Part shown: piece by piece, positions 7,898 through 14,791 of the stretch
Layout of the letters: each line of letters begins with the position of its first letter
Position numbering within the stretch: the stretch's first letter is position 1
Notes under the pieces: model-generated
Databases searched by the model: none
What the model was told of the DNA's origin: nothing
What the model saw: only the letters and a program-made list of their open reading frames with translations
Assembly: GCA_013153915.1 (NCBI GenBank)
Contig: JAADDL010000019.1
Location: forward strand, 1 to 14,791
DNA: 14,791 nt
From: Campylobacterota bacterium
Lineage (GTDB): Bacteria > Campylobacterota > Campylobacteria > Campylobacterales > JALSKU01
Direction of reading: 5' to 3'
Made by a program: the position numbers and the translations under genes

Positions 7898-9033
7898 GAA
7901 AATTATCCGTTATAGCATGCGCTCTACTTGCGTTAAACGTACATGCCGAGGATTATATATCCGTCCAATATGTTAGTTACGACGAAGATAGCGGAAGAAC
8001 GACCATAGATACTCCGTCCATAGAAATCAATAAAGATTTCGGAGCGGACTACACCTTAAATCTATCGTACGTACATGATACGGTAAGCGGAGCAAGTCCG
8101 ACATATTATGACGCTTCAAGCGGAGCTTCGGCAAAAATCCCTGATGGAGCCTTATATAAAGACGATATCAAATACGACAATATACCGTATAAAGATAAAA
8201 GAGAGGCGTTTTCCGCATCACTGACAAAAAGATTCGCTTCAAGAGACGAGTTGAGTTTAGGCTGGAATTATTCCGATGAAAACGATTATACCTCCAGAGA
8301 GTTTTCATTGCAGTATTTACACTATTTAGATAGAAGCAAAAATAGCTCTTTAACTTTCGGTTATTCTCATCAAAGCAACAAAGTGGGCATAGAGTGTTCG
8401 CTGGGTAATTCCATATGCGATACTTACACAGGAGCTAGCGCTATACATAAAAATCTTCAAGTCAATACGTACGAGATAGGCTTTACTCAAATTATCGACA
8501 AAACTTCTCTCGCAAAAGCATCGATATTTTATATCGGTGAAAACGGGTATCTTAGCAACCCTTATATGAGAGTGGTTAGAGACTATAATACCAATCCGAA
8601 AATAACGGAAGAATCAAAACCGGGGGAAAGAGACGCTTACGGTTTTACCGTAAATTACACTAAAGCGTTAAGAAGCAATCTAAGCACGATAAACGATTAT
8701 CGCTTTTATCATGACGATTGGGGAATTACGTCTCATACTTTAAGCACCGAATTACAGTATGAATGGAACGATAAATTGACTACCGGTATAGGATTTAGAT
8801 ATTATACTCAAAGCGAGGCTGATTTTTTTAGTCCTTATATAGACTATTTCACAGACCAAAAATACGCATCAAGTGATCGGCGTATGAGCGATTTTGACAG
8901 CTATGCGTACAAATTGGTTATAGACTATAAAATTACGGATAAGATTAGGTTGAATTCGAGTATCAATTATTACGACCAACCCAAATGGCTAGACGCCGTA
9001 TATTATTCCGTAGGAGTAAAATATCTATTTTAG
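7888..9033 (+). CDS. DUF3570 outer-membrane beta-barrel-like protein with three Dxx[S/T]GAS motifs
   Basis: The 381-residue protein has a signal peptide (cleavage likely after VHA, residue 20). Most of the mature chain is alternating beta strands with aromatic girdles. The end YYSVGVKYLF, with terminal F, is the usual signal for outer-membrane barrel insertion. Length and layout fit DUF3570. Three motifs stand out: DTVSGAS (64-70), DASSGAS (75-81) and DTYTGAS (178-184). They resemble the Dxx[S/T]GAT sequence where ApbE attaches FMN through a phosphoester. A serine acceptor instead of threonine makes this uncertain. C170 and C177 may form a disulfide near the third motif. The gene sits between the DUF4266 and ApbE genes. 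It is probably a barrel in the outer membrane, perhaps carrying covalent flavin (inference). Confidence 0.82.
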   Translation: MQLRKLSVIACALLALNVHAEDYISVQYVSYDEDSGRTTIDTPSIEINKDFGADYTLNLSYVHDTVSGASPTYYDASSGASAKIPDGALYKDDIKYDNIPYKDKREAFSASLTKRFASRDELSLGWNYSDENDYTSREFSLQYLHYLDRSKNSSLTFGYSHQSNKVGIECSLGNSICDTYTGASAIHKNLQVNTYEIGFTQIIDKTSLAKASIFYIGENGYLSNPYMRVVRDYNTNPKITEESKPGERDAYGFTVNYTKALRSNLSTINDYRFYHDDWGITSHTLSTELQYEWNDKLTTGIGFRYYTQSEADFFSPYIDYFTDQKYASSDRRMSDFDSYAYKLVIDYKITDKIRLNSSINYYDQPKWLDAVYYSVGVKYLF

Positions 9034-9041
9034 GATACGAT

Positions 9042-9866
9042 TTGTTCATATACAAATTTGAGGCGATGACTACTCCGTGTGAGTTACTGATATATCATAA
9101 AGATAAAACGGTGACCGACGCAGTAGCGCGCCTTATCTTGCAAGAAGCGAAAAGATTGGAAAAAAAATACAACTATTTTGACGATACATCCTTTCTTAGT
9201 GCTTTAAATAGCAGAAAAATAGATAAAATCGATACCGAAACTAAAAATCTAATACATAGGGCTATGCTTTACTATTCTAAAACGGATAAAGTTTTTGACA
9301 TAACCATAGCCACGATAAAAGAGATATTTAATACCGAAAACAATATCGAAAAGCTTTATTCGCAAAAAGAAAAACTGTTAAAATTTGTCGGATGCGAACA
9401 TATAAAAATAAAAAAAAATAGATTGATATTTGATAATCCCTATACTAAAATAGATCTCGGAGGGTTTGTAAAAGAGTATGCCGTCGATAGAGCTGCGATA
9501 ATAGCTAAAAAATATAAAATTTCATCGGCTATTATAAATTTTGGAGGAGATATTTTCGCTATAGGCAAAAAACCTAACGGACAAAAATTCGAAATTGGTA
9601 TAAAAAATCCTTTGGACCCGACAAAATTTATCCGATCCGTAAGTATTGAAAATCAAGCTCTCACCACATCCGCTTCATATGAAAGAAACGTTAAAATAGA
9701 AGGATCTATTTTTTCTCATATTATTTCAAAAGAAGAATATAGCGACGAAATAAAGCCTAATTCCGTTACGGTTATTTCGGATAATTGCGTAGAAAGCGGA
9801 GTATTTTCAACCGCGTTGATGATAAAACCTTCAATCAAAACCAAACATAGGGTTATTATGTTATAA
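9042..9866 (+). CDS. apbE: ApbE-family FAD:protein FMN transferase (divergent)
   Basis: ApbE enzymes use FAD to attach FMN covalently to Ser/Thr of exported proteins. Family motifs are clear: KFEAMTTPCELLIY near the start, DLGGFVKEYAVDRA (about 138-151), INFGGDIFAIG (about 165-175), NPLDP, ALTTSASYER (about 206-215) and NSVTVISDNC (about 240-249). Several positions differ from the usual form: KE for KG after GGFV, TTSA for ATSG, and ESGVFSTAL where most members have ADALSTAL, losing an Asp normally used for metal binding. I chose TTG at 9042, six bases after AGGA; an ATG at 8985 in the same frame would overlap the DUF3570 gene by 49 bp. From TTG it is 274 residues. No clear signal peptide is seen. 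The likely substrate is the DUF3570 protein next door (inference). Confidence 0.82.
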   Translation: MFIYKFEAMTTPCELLIYHKDKTVTDAVARLILQEAKRLEKKYNYFDDTSFLSALNSRKIDKIDTETKNLIHRAMLYYSKTDKVFDITIATIKEIFNTENNIEKLYSQKEKLLKFVGCEHIKIKKNRLIFDNPYTKIDLGGFVKEYAVDRAAIIAKKYKISSAIINFGGDIFAIGKKPNGQKFEIGIKNPLDPTKFIRSVSIENQALTTSASYERNVKIEGSIFSHIISKEEYSDEIKPNSVTVISDNCVESGVFSTALMIKPSIKTKHRVIML

Positions 9867-9912
9867 TTATCTAATATGTCATTAAATAACAAATGGCTAT
9901 AAGAATTATATT

Positions 9913-9921
9913 TGATATAAT
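9913..9921 (+). promoter_or_regulatory. Extended -10 promoter of the EamA gene
   Basis: TGATATAAT is a perfect extended -10 (TGn followed by TATAAT), 33 bases before the GTG at 9955. A second TATAAT at 9862-9867 overlaps the stop codon of the ApbE gene and could be an alternative. The 88-bp gap shows no hairpin, so read-through from the haem/flavin operon remains possible. Confidence 0.5.
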
Positions 9922-9954
9922 TTTAAAAAATAAGATATTATTTAAAGAATTTAA

Positions 9955-10836
9955 GTGAAAAATCAAAAACTATCCTATATATACGCCTTATGCTCGGTAC
10001 TTTTATGGTCCACGGTAGCTACCGCTTTTAAACTATCTTTGAGATATCTAACCGCCGAGGAGCTACTTTTTTACTCCTCTTTAGTCTCACTTGTTTTACT
10101 CTTTTTTATGCTTGTTTTGCAAGGAAAAGTATCTTTGATGTTGGAGTATCTATCCAAAAATTTTGCCACTATCTTGCTTCTTGGTTTGATAAATCCATTT
10201 TTATACTATCTGATACTATTTAAAGCTTATGAGCTACTGCCCGCACAAGAGGCTCAAGCCATAAACTACACTTGGGCGCTTGTGCTATCTTATCTATCGG
10301 TTATCTTTTTGAAGCATAAATTGTCCCGCATAGATATAATAGCCGGCATCATAGCCTATCTTGGGGTTCTTATCATAGCTACAAAAGGAGATTTGCTCTC
10401 TTTGCATTTTAGCAATTTTCAAGGGGTTGTTTTTGCTATACTAAGCACAGTTTTATGGGCGTTTTATTGGATACTCAATACCCGTTTGAAAACAGATTCC
10501 GTTATAACTCTATTTTGTAATTTTTTAGTCGGCTTTATAGCTATCGCTGTTTATCTCTATATAAAAGAGGGTTTTAAAGAGGTGGATATAAGAGGTGTCG
10601 TAGCTTCCGTGTATGTAGGATTTTTTGAGATGGGGATAACTTTTTTACTCTGGCTTAAAGCTCTTAAATATAGCCAAAATACAAGCAAAACCGCTAACTT
10701 AATCTTTCTTTCACCCATAATATCTTTAGTTTTTATACACTTTATTGTCGGCGAAAAGATAGAAAACTCCACTATCATAGCGCTCTTTTTGATACTTTCG
10801 GCTCTACTGCTACAAAGAGTCAAAACTAAGAGATGA
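9955..10836 (+). CDS. EamA/DMT-superfamily inner-membrane transporter
   Basis: The 293-residue, very hydrophobic protein has about ten membrane helices in two EamA halves. The first half opens with YALCSVLLWSTVATAFKLSL (about 10-29) and the second with AILSTVLWAFYWILNTRLK (about 161-179). Charged residues cluster in loops, and the final helix ends with a basic tail (QRVKTKR). Drug/metabolite transporters of this type export amino acids, metabolites or other small molecules; the substrate cannot be read from sequence. The start is GTG with only a weak AAAGAA ribosome site. The gene has its own promoter and ends 11 bp inside the 3' end of the convergent carbonic anhydrase gene, so it is probably not a functional part of the upstream redox operon. 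Confidence 0.88.
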   Translation: MKNQKLSYIYALCSVLLWSTVATAFKLSLRYLTAEELLFYSSLVSLVLLFFMLVLQGKVSLMLEYLSKNFATILLLGLINPFLYYLILFKAYELLPAQEAQAINYTWALVLSYLSVIFLKHKLSRIDIIAGIIAYLGVLIIATKGDLLSLHFSNFQGVVFAILSTVLWAFYWILNTRLKTDSVITLFCNFLVGFIAIAVYLYIKEGFKEVDIRGVVASVYVGFFEMGITFLLWLKALKYSQNTSKTANLIFLSPIISLVFIHFIVGEKIENSTIIALFLILSALLLQRVKTKR

Positions 10837-11446
10837 GCCTAAACTCCCCTTCGTCAAAATCATAATCAAACACATCTCCCGTCTCTATCACATAGTACCA
10901 GCCGACGATATTTAACTCTCCTTTTTCAAACCTCTCTTTAACAAACGGATAAGTTAAAAGATTTTCCAACTGTTTTACCACATTTAACTGTTCGGTTTGA
11001 AACTCTCTCTCTTCGTAGCTTAGATTTTTTTTCAAAATTCTATCCCTAACCTCATCGGCAAGACTTAACCACTCCTTTACCAAAGGTGTTTTAGCAAGTT
11101 TATCCTTATCATAATAAAGCGCTTTACACCCTCCGCAATTTGAGTGACCGCAAACTACAATATTGTCAACCTCAAGAACCTTTACGGCATACTCTATGAT
11201 GGAGGAGGTACATCTAAATTGATACTTATCGCTACCATAAGGCGGCACCATATTTCCTATATTTCTAACCACAAAAAGTTCTCCGGGCATCGCTTTTGTG
11301 ATGATATTCGGAACTACTCTGCTATCGCTACAACCTATATAAAGAGTGTGAGGCTTTTGAGTCTTTGCCAGTTCACTAAAAATCTCCTTATGCTCGCTAA
11401 AGTAGTTTTGCTGAAACTTTATGATACCGTCTTTTAAGGTCTTCAT
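10826..11446 (-). CDS. Beta-class carbonic anhydrase
   Basis: This enzyme interconverts CO2 and bicarbonate in the cytoplasm. The 206-residue protein has the zinc site of beta-class enzymes: C39, D41 and R43 in CSDSRV, and H101 and C104 in HSNCGGC. RNIGNMVPPYG is the usual conserved stretch between them. The length is typical. I chose ATG at 11446 because AAAGGAA precedes it by a few bases and the conserved fold begins there (MKTLKDGIIKFQQNYF). The frame stays open for 84 more codons upstream, but that stretch looks non-coding and runs antisense to another gene. It converges with the EamA gene with an 11-bp overlap. In autotrophic or capnophilic Campylobacterota such enzymes supply bicarbonate; that role is family knowledge. 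Confidence 0.93.
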   Translation of the reverse strand: MKTLKDGIIKFQQNYFSEHKEIFSELAKTQKPHTLYIGCSDSRVVPNIITKAMPGELFVVRNIGNMVPPYGSDKYQFRCTSSIIEYAVKVLEVDNIVVCGHSNCGGCKALYYDKDKLAKTPLVKEWLSLADEVRDRILKKNLSYEEREFQTEQLNVVKQLENLLTYPFVKERFEKGELNIVGWYYVIETGDVFDYDFDEGEFRLIS

Positions 11447-11464
11447 GGGTATTCCTTTTGAAAT

Positions 11465-11480
11465 ATTGTATAATTGTAAC
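11465..11480. promoter_or_regulatory. Overlapping divergent promoters (carbonic anhydrase / small protein)
   Basis: On the plus strand TATAAT at 11469-11474 lies 31 bases before the ATG at 11506. On the minus strand TACAAT (11470-11465) lies about 18 bases before the carbonic anhydrase ATG. The -10 boxes overlap, so the two genes may compete for polymerase. The 12-mer TATAATTGTAAC (11469-11480) reappears inverted at 11731-11742. Confidence 0.4.
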
Positions 11481-11505
11481 AAAAATGCAACCAAAAAGGG
11501 ATAAA

Positions 11506-11724
11506 ATGGAAAAATTCTTAGAGTGCGTGGAAGAGTATGAAAAAAGATTAACGGACGAATTTTTAAAGATAGTTGACGACCAAAGCATACCTCTAACCGA
11601 AAAAAATAGGCTAACCGCGCCTTTGGCAGACCAAAAAAAGGTGCTTTCCAAGATGAAAAATGAACTTTTGGAGATAAAAAACAAGACCTACGAGGCAAAA
11701 TGTGAAATGTATAAATTTCAGTAA
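11506..11724 (+). CDS. Small coiled-coil protein of unknown function
   Basis: I do not recognise this 72-residue protein. It is charged and almost entirely helical by composition: MEKFLECVEEYEKRL, then TEKNRLTAPLADQKKVLSK and a heptad-like tail with LLEIKNK. It has no signal peptide or membrane segment, so it should be cytoplasmic and perhaps dimeric. I chose ATG at 11506 because AAAGGGAT lies just upstream and a -10 box sits at a suitable distance. Two upstream in-frame ATGs (11458, 11485) would run into the promoter. It has cysteines at residues 6 and 66. Its own promoter and the 45-bp gap to the dUTPase gene suggest independent expression, possibly with some read-through. Confidence 0.62.
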   Translation: MEKFLECVEEYEKRLTDEFLKIVDDQSIPLTEKNRLTAPLADQKKVLSKMKNELLEIKNKTYEAKCEMYKFQ

Positions 11725-11730
11725 AATTAT

Positions 11731-11742
11731 GTTACAATTATA
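11731..11742 (+). promoter_or_regulatory. Candidate promoter of the dUTPase operon
   Basis: GTTACAATTATA contains TACAAT (11733-11738), one mismatch from the -10 consensus, about 31 bases before the ATG at 11770. The same 12 bases, in the same orientation relative to the gene, lie upstream of the carbonic anhydrase. The AGGA ribosome site follows at about 11759-11762. Confidence 0.35.
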
Positions 11743-11769
11743 ACTTATTTTAAGGTTTAGGAAAATTTA

Positions 11770-12486
11770 ATGGGTTTAAACGAAAAAGAGATGTTGTATT
11801 CGATGTTTGAAATGCAACAAAAATTAAATGACGATACCAACGGAAAAGGCTGGGAAAGCGGATATAACAAACACGGCAAGATAATAAGCTGGAAAAGATG
11901 TATATATATGGAGTGTTGCGAACTTATAGATAGTTTTAGCTGGAAACACTGGAAAGATATAAAAGCAAAACCCAACTGGCAAAATATCCAAATAGAAGTC
12001 ATCGACATTTGGCACTTTGTTATGAGTTTGGCACTAGAATACTACCATAACAACAAAATGGGAAATATCGACGATATAGTCTCTTATATCATGGATAATA
12101 AAAGTTTTAAAATGTTTTGCAAAGAGCCTAAAAATGTAGATAATGCCGACGAAATGGAAATCATCAATCAAGCCGAAAGAATTATACATATAACTTCGGG
12201 GGTATATAAAAATCCTTTTGAGATGATAATCAGCGAATTTTTCACCGTCGCTTACAACTGCGGTTTAAATATAGAGTCCCTATACAAAGTCTACATAGGA
12301 AAAAATATCTTAAATATTTTCAGGCAAGACCACGGATACAAAGAGGGTACTTACGTAAAAACTTGGGATAACAAAGAGGACAACGAAGTGATGAACGATA
12401 TCATCAACTCCTCTTCAAATATTACGCCGAAAGAGTTATATGATAGATTGGAAAACGAGTATAAAAAGGTTTTAGAAAAAAGGTAA
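11770..12486 (+). CDS. dut: Dimeric-type dUTP diphosphatase
   Basis: This is an all-alpha NTP pyrophosphatase-fold enzyme that cleaves dUTP to dUMP and pyrophosphate, keeping uracil out of DNA and feeding dTMP synthesis. The 238-residue protein shows the family signature MECCELIDSFSWKHWK (about 47-62) with Mg ligands E48 and E51, then IEVIDIWHFVMS (about 75-86) with E76 and D79. It lacks the motifs of trimeric dUTPases. The length matches the Campylobacter dimeric enzymes. The AGGA ribosome site is 7 bases before the ATG. The EI24 gene begins 4 bp after its stop, so they are co-transcribed, though the two products have no obvious shared function. Confidence 0.92.
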   Translation: MGLNEKEMLYSMFEMQQKLNDDTNGKGWESGYNKHGKIISWKRCIYMECCELIDSFSWKHWKDIKAKPNWQNIQIEVIDIWHFVMSLALEYYHNNKMGNIDDIVSYIMDNKSFKMFCKEPKNVDNADEMEIINQAERIIHITSGVYKNPFEMIISEFFTVAYNCGLNIESLYKVYIGKNILNIFRQDHGYKEGTYVKTWDNKEDNEVMNDIINSSSNITPKELYDRLENEYKKVLEKR

Positions 12487-12490
12487 ATCG

Positions 12491-13231
12491 ATGAATGTTT
12501 TTGACAAGAGTATAAAAGATTTTTTCAAAATGAAGTTCTTACTTCTTTCGACTTTGCCTTTTTTGCTCTCTTTTTTTATTTTGGGAGCCGTTTTTCTATA
12601 TGGAGGCAGTGAATTTTTAAATATGTTGCTAAATCCCTCCTCGGGTAACGGCATAGAACAAGTTGACCCGAATATCCATCCTATCATAAGCTACATCCTA
12701 ACATTTGCTTTGGTAAAATGGGTGTTTGTTACATTTTTCTATCTTTTTGGAACCATACTTATCGTCTTAATATCGGTCATCATCGGCGTTATCGTTATAG
12801 GATTTTTCACCCCTTATATAGTAAAAAATATTCAAGAGGACTCTTACCCAAACTATATAAGAAGCCAAATGGAGCTAAAAGAGGTTATTTGGCTGTACGC
12901 TAAGACATTTTTGATTTTTATATTTCTTATCATAGTTTGCATACCGCTATTACTTTTTCCGGGTGTAAATCTTTTTATATTTCATGTACCGTTTTACTAC
13001 CTTTTTCACAATCTCTTGCTTATAGATATTGGCTCCAACATAGAAGATTTACAAAGATATAAAATGATAGTCGAAAAAGAAAAAAAGAGTTTTATGATAA
13101 GTACGCTTATTTTTTATGTACTATCGCTCATCCCGATAGTCGGTCTATTTTTACAAGTTTTTTTCGTTATATTTTTAACTCATCTATTTTTTGAAAAAAG
13201 CATACAAATAAGCCAGGCAAACCAAGGATAG
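12491..13231 (+). CDS. EI24-family integral membrane protein
   Basis: The 246-residue protein is rich in hydrophobic segments: about 16-38, 64-90 and 91-108 (nearly continuous), 135-157, 160-177 and 200-232. This fits the EI24/CysZ-like family of four to six helices. CysZ itself is a sulfate transporter, but the Campylobacterota EI24 proteins are uncharacterised as far as I know, so I do not assign sulfate uptake. The segment VKNIQEDSYPNYIRS forms a polar loop in the middle. The AAAAGG ribosome site overlaps the end of the dUTPase gene, and the next gene starts 2 bases after its stop, which indicates a tight operon. Confidence 0.78.
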   Translation: MNVFDKSIKDFFKMKFLLLSTLPFLLSFFILGAVFLYGGSEFLNMLLNPSSGNGIEQVDPNIHPIISYILTFALVKWVFVTFFYLFGTILIVLISVIIGVIVIGFFTPYIVKNIQEDSYPNYIRSQMELKEVIWLYAKTFLIFIFLIIVCIPLLLFPGVNLFIFHVPFYYLFHNLLLIDIGSNIEDLQRYKMIVEKEKKSFMISTLIFYVLSLIPIVGLFLQVFFVIFLTHLFFEKSIQISQANQG

Positions 13232-13233
13232 AA

Positions 13234-14791
13234 ATGCCGTTGAAAATATTCCTCATATTATTTATCGCCTTATCTCAAAGTCTTTTGGCGTTAGATAGCG
13301 ATAAATTAGTAAATAGACGGCATATTTTAAACACTCAAGAGATAAAATACATCGAACAAAAAAAAGTATTAAAAGTTTGCACTAATCCCGATTGGATACC
13401 TATAGAATTTTCTAAAAACGGTGTACCCAAAGGTATATCCATCGATATTCTTAAGATTATTGCTGCCGAAATGAGATTTGAGCTAAAATTTATAAAAACG
13501 ACTTCTTGGAGTCAATCTCAACAATATTTAAAAGAGAAAAAATGCGACATTCTTCCCTCCGCGATCAAAACAAAAAAAAGATTGTCATACGCTAATTTTA
13601 CAGATCCTTATATGAGTTATGAGCTTGCCGTAATCACTACAAAAGACAAGCCTTTGGTTGCAAGTCTATCATCATTAAAACATAAGATTATGACTAGAAA
13701 AAAAGGTAGCGGATTGATTCCAAAAATAAAAAAAGCGTATCCGACTATTGAAATTTTAGAAACAAATACATATGCGGATTCTTTTAGACTTGTGTCTCAA
13801 AGAGACGCTTATTTTACCATAGCTACACTTCCGGTTTTCACATATTATAGGAACAGTTTAGGATTAGAAAACCTGCATGTAGCCGGTGAAACCAATATGA
13901 TATATAAATTAAGTATGGCCGTCAGAAAAGACGACAAAACTCTTCTTAATATTCTTCAAAAAACTATAAAAAAAATCGTACCCAATATCTTTCATATCGT
14001 TTATGAAAAATGGACAAAACGCAAAGTTATTATAAAGCAAGACTATACTTTGGCAAAATATATCAGTCTCGCCTTTGTAGTTATATTATCCATTATATTA
14101 TATTTCCTCATAAAACAAAAAAAACTTAAAAATGAAGTCATTAGACTAAACAAAACGCTTGAAAAAAGAGTTCTAGACGCGGTAGAAAAAAATAGAGAAA
14201 AAGACAAGGCAATGTTACAGCAAAGTAGATTTGCGCAAATGGGTGAAATGATCAATATGATAGCTCATCAATGGAGGCAACCTCTTGGAGCCATTAGCGC
14301 CACAAGTTCCACAATGCATATAAAAGCCAAACTAAACAAGCTCGACAATCAACAGGTCTTGGCTTTGACGAATAAAATTTCGGAATTATCCCAACATTTA
14401 AGTAAAACCATAGATGATTTTAGAAATTTCTTCAAAGCCGACAAAGAGATCAAAGAGGTTAGATGTGAAGACCTGATTCGCTCTACTTTATCCATAATAG
14501 AAATGTCAATCAAAAGTCACGACATAATACTAATCGTAGATATTAATTGCAATGAGACGATAAAAGTATACGATAACGAAGTTAAACAAGTGATTTTAAA
14601 TCTTATAAAAAATGCCGAAGATGTACTGCTTGATAGAAAGATAAAAGATCCGACTATTACGATAACGGCGCACAATAAAACTATTTATATAAAAGATAAC
14701 GCAGGAGGCATCCCTCCAAAAATCATAGATAAAATCTTTGACCCATACTTTTCCACCAAAAAGAAAAAAGACGGTACGGGACTGGGGCTTT
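13234..14791 (+). CDS. Hybrid SBP_bac_3 sensor histidine kinase, C-terminus cut by window edge
   Basis: The 519 visible codons give a signal peptide (1-19, cleavage near LLA/LD), then a periplasmic solute-binding-type domain (about 40-262) with VLKVCTNPDWIPIEF and GVPKGISIDILKIIAAEM. One membrane helix (about 272-293), a coiled-coil linker (294-330) and the kinase core follow. The H-box is MIAHQWRQPL with phospho-acceptor H345. The N-box is VILNLIKNAED (N456, N460), G1 is DNAGGIP (D488), the F-box is FDPYFSTK and G2 is GTGLGL, where the window ends. Such kinases sense an amino-acid-like or organic-acid ligand in the periplasm and signal to a response regulator. None is visible here, so the partner is probably downstream. 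AGGA lies 6 bases before the ATG. It shares an operon with EI24 and dUTPase. Confidence 0.88.
   Translation, partial: MPLKIFLILFIALSQSLLALDSDKLVNRRHILNTQEIKYIEQKKVLKVCTNPDWIPIEFSKNGVPKGISIDILKIIAAEMRFELKFIKTTSWSQSQQYLKEKKCDILPSAIKTKKRLSYANFTDPYMSYELAVITTKDKPLVASLSSLKHKIMTRKKGSGLIPKIKKAYPTIEILETNTYADSFRLVSQRDAYFTIATLPVFTYYRNSLGLENLHVAGETNMIYKLSMAVRKDDKTLLNILQKTIKKIVPNIFHIVYEKWTKRKVIIKQDYTLAKYISLAFVVILSIILYFLIKQKKLKNEVIRLNKTLEKRVLDAVEKNREKDKAMLQQSRFAQMGEMINMIAHQWRQPLGAISATSSTMHIKAKLNKLDNQQVLALTNKISELSQHLSKTIDDFRNFFKADKEIKEVRCEDLIRSTLSIIEMSIKSHDIILIVDINCNETIKVYDNEVKQVILNLIKNAEDVLLDRKIKDPTITITAHNKTIYIKDNAGGIPPKIIDKIFDPYFSTKKKKDGTGLGL

Noticed and set aside
8985..9041. ATG at 8985 as start of the ApbE gene
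   Set aside because: It lies deep in the DUF3570 gene, the added residues are Arg-rich and unlike ApbE, and AGGA sits correctly before TTG at 9042. It remains possible but less likely.
9867..9954. Terminator after the ApbE gene
   Set aside because: No GC-rich stem followed by a T-run could be found; the gap is only AT-rich with -10-like sequences.
11447..11698. Upstream extension of the carbonic anhydrase frame (84 codons)
   Set aside because: It has unlikely composition, runs antisense to the small coiled-coil gene, and a good ribosome site marks the internal ATG at 11446.
14043..14255. Minus-strand 70-codon frame inside the histidine kinase
   Set aside because: It is a shadow of the transmembrane and coiled-coil coding region.

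Overview
The window looks like a piece of a Campylobacterota (formerly Epsilonproteobacteria) chromosome. The DNA is AT-rich with closely packed genes. It carries a dimeric-type dUTPase of the Campylobacter kind, a kinase with the 'AHQWRQPL' H-box seen often in this phylum, an EI24-family membrane protein and a Cache-type sensor resembling others from the group. I cannot name the genus.

Left part (1-2444, minus strand): two signalling genes in one likely operon. The first is a fusion of an oxygen-binding di-iron (ODP, metallo-beta-lactamase fold) domain to a GGDEF diguanylate cyclase. The second is a membrane-anchored sensor whose output half lies outside the window. They diverge from the central locus across a 249-bp intergenic region that holds a good -10 box and an 11-bp-phased direct repeat.

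Central part (2694-9866, plus strand): the most interesting locus, five genes spaced by 9 bp or less or overlapping. In order they are a 1505-residue lipoprotein made of two tandem ~630-residue modules, each ending in two CxxCH haem motifs (four in total); a TlpA-like thioredoxin; a DUF4266 small lipoprotein ending in GGGCGCN; a DUF3570 outer-membrane beta-barrel-like protein; and an ApbE-type FAD:protein FMN transferase. The DUF3570 protein carries three Dxx[S/T]GAS motifs, which resemble the Dxx[S/T]GAT sites that ApbE flavinylates. My working hypothesis is an envelope redox apparatus in which covalent flavin on the barrel and haem on the surface lipoprotein form an electron path. TlpA would handle cysteine chemistry and ApbE would load the flavin. 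The gene set and motifs are read from the sequence; the function is inference.

Right part: an EamA/DMT transporter with its own extended -10 promoter, overlapping tail-to-tail with a minus-strand beta-carbonic anhydrase. Then come a short coiled-coil protein of unknown function and an operon of dUTPase, EI24 membrane protein and a hybrid SBP_bac_3 sensor histidine kinase cut by the right edge. The carbonic anhydrase and dUTPase genes share an identical 12-bp promoter-proximal sequence.

I saw no tRNA, rRNA, CRISPR array, insertion sequence or clear GC-rich terminator hairpin.
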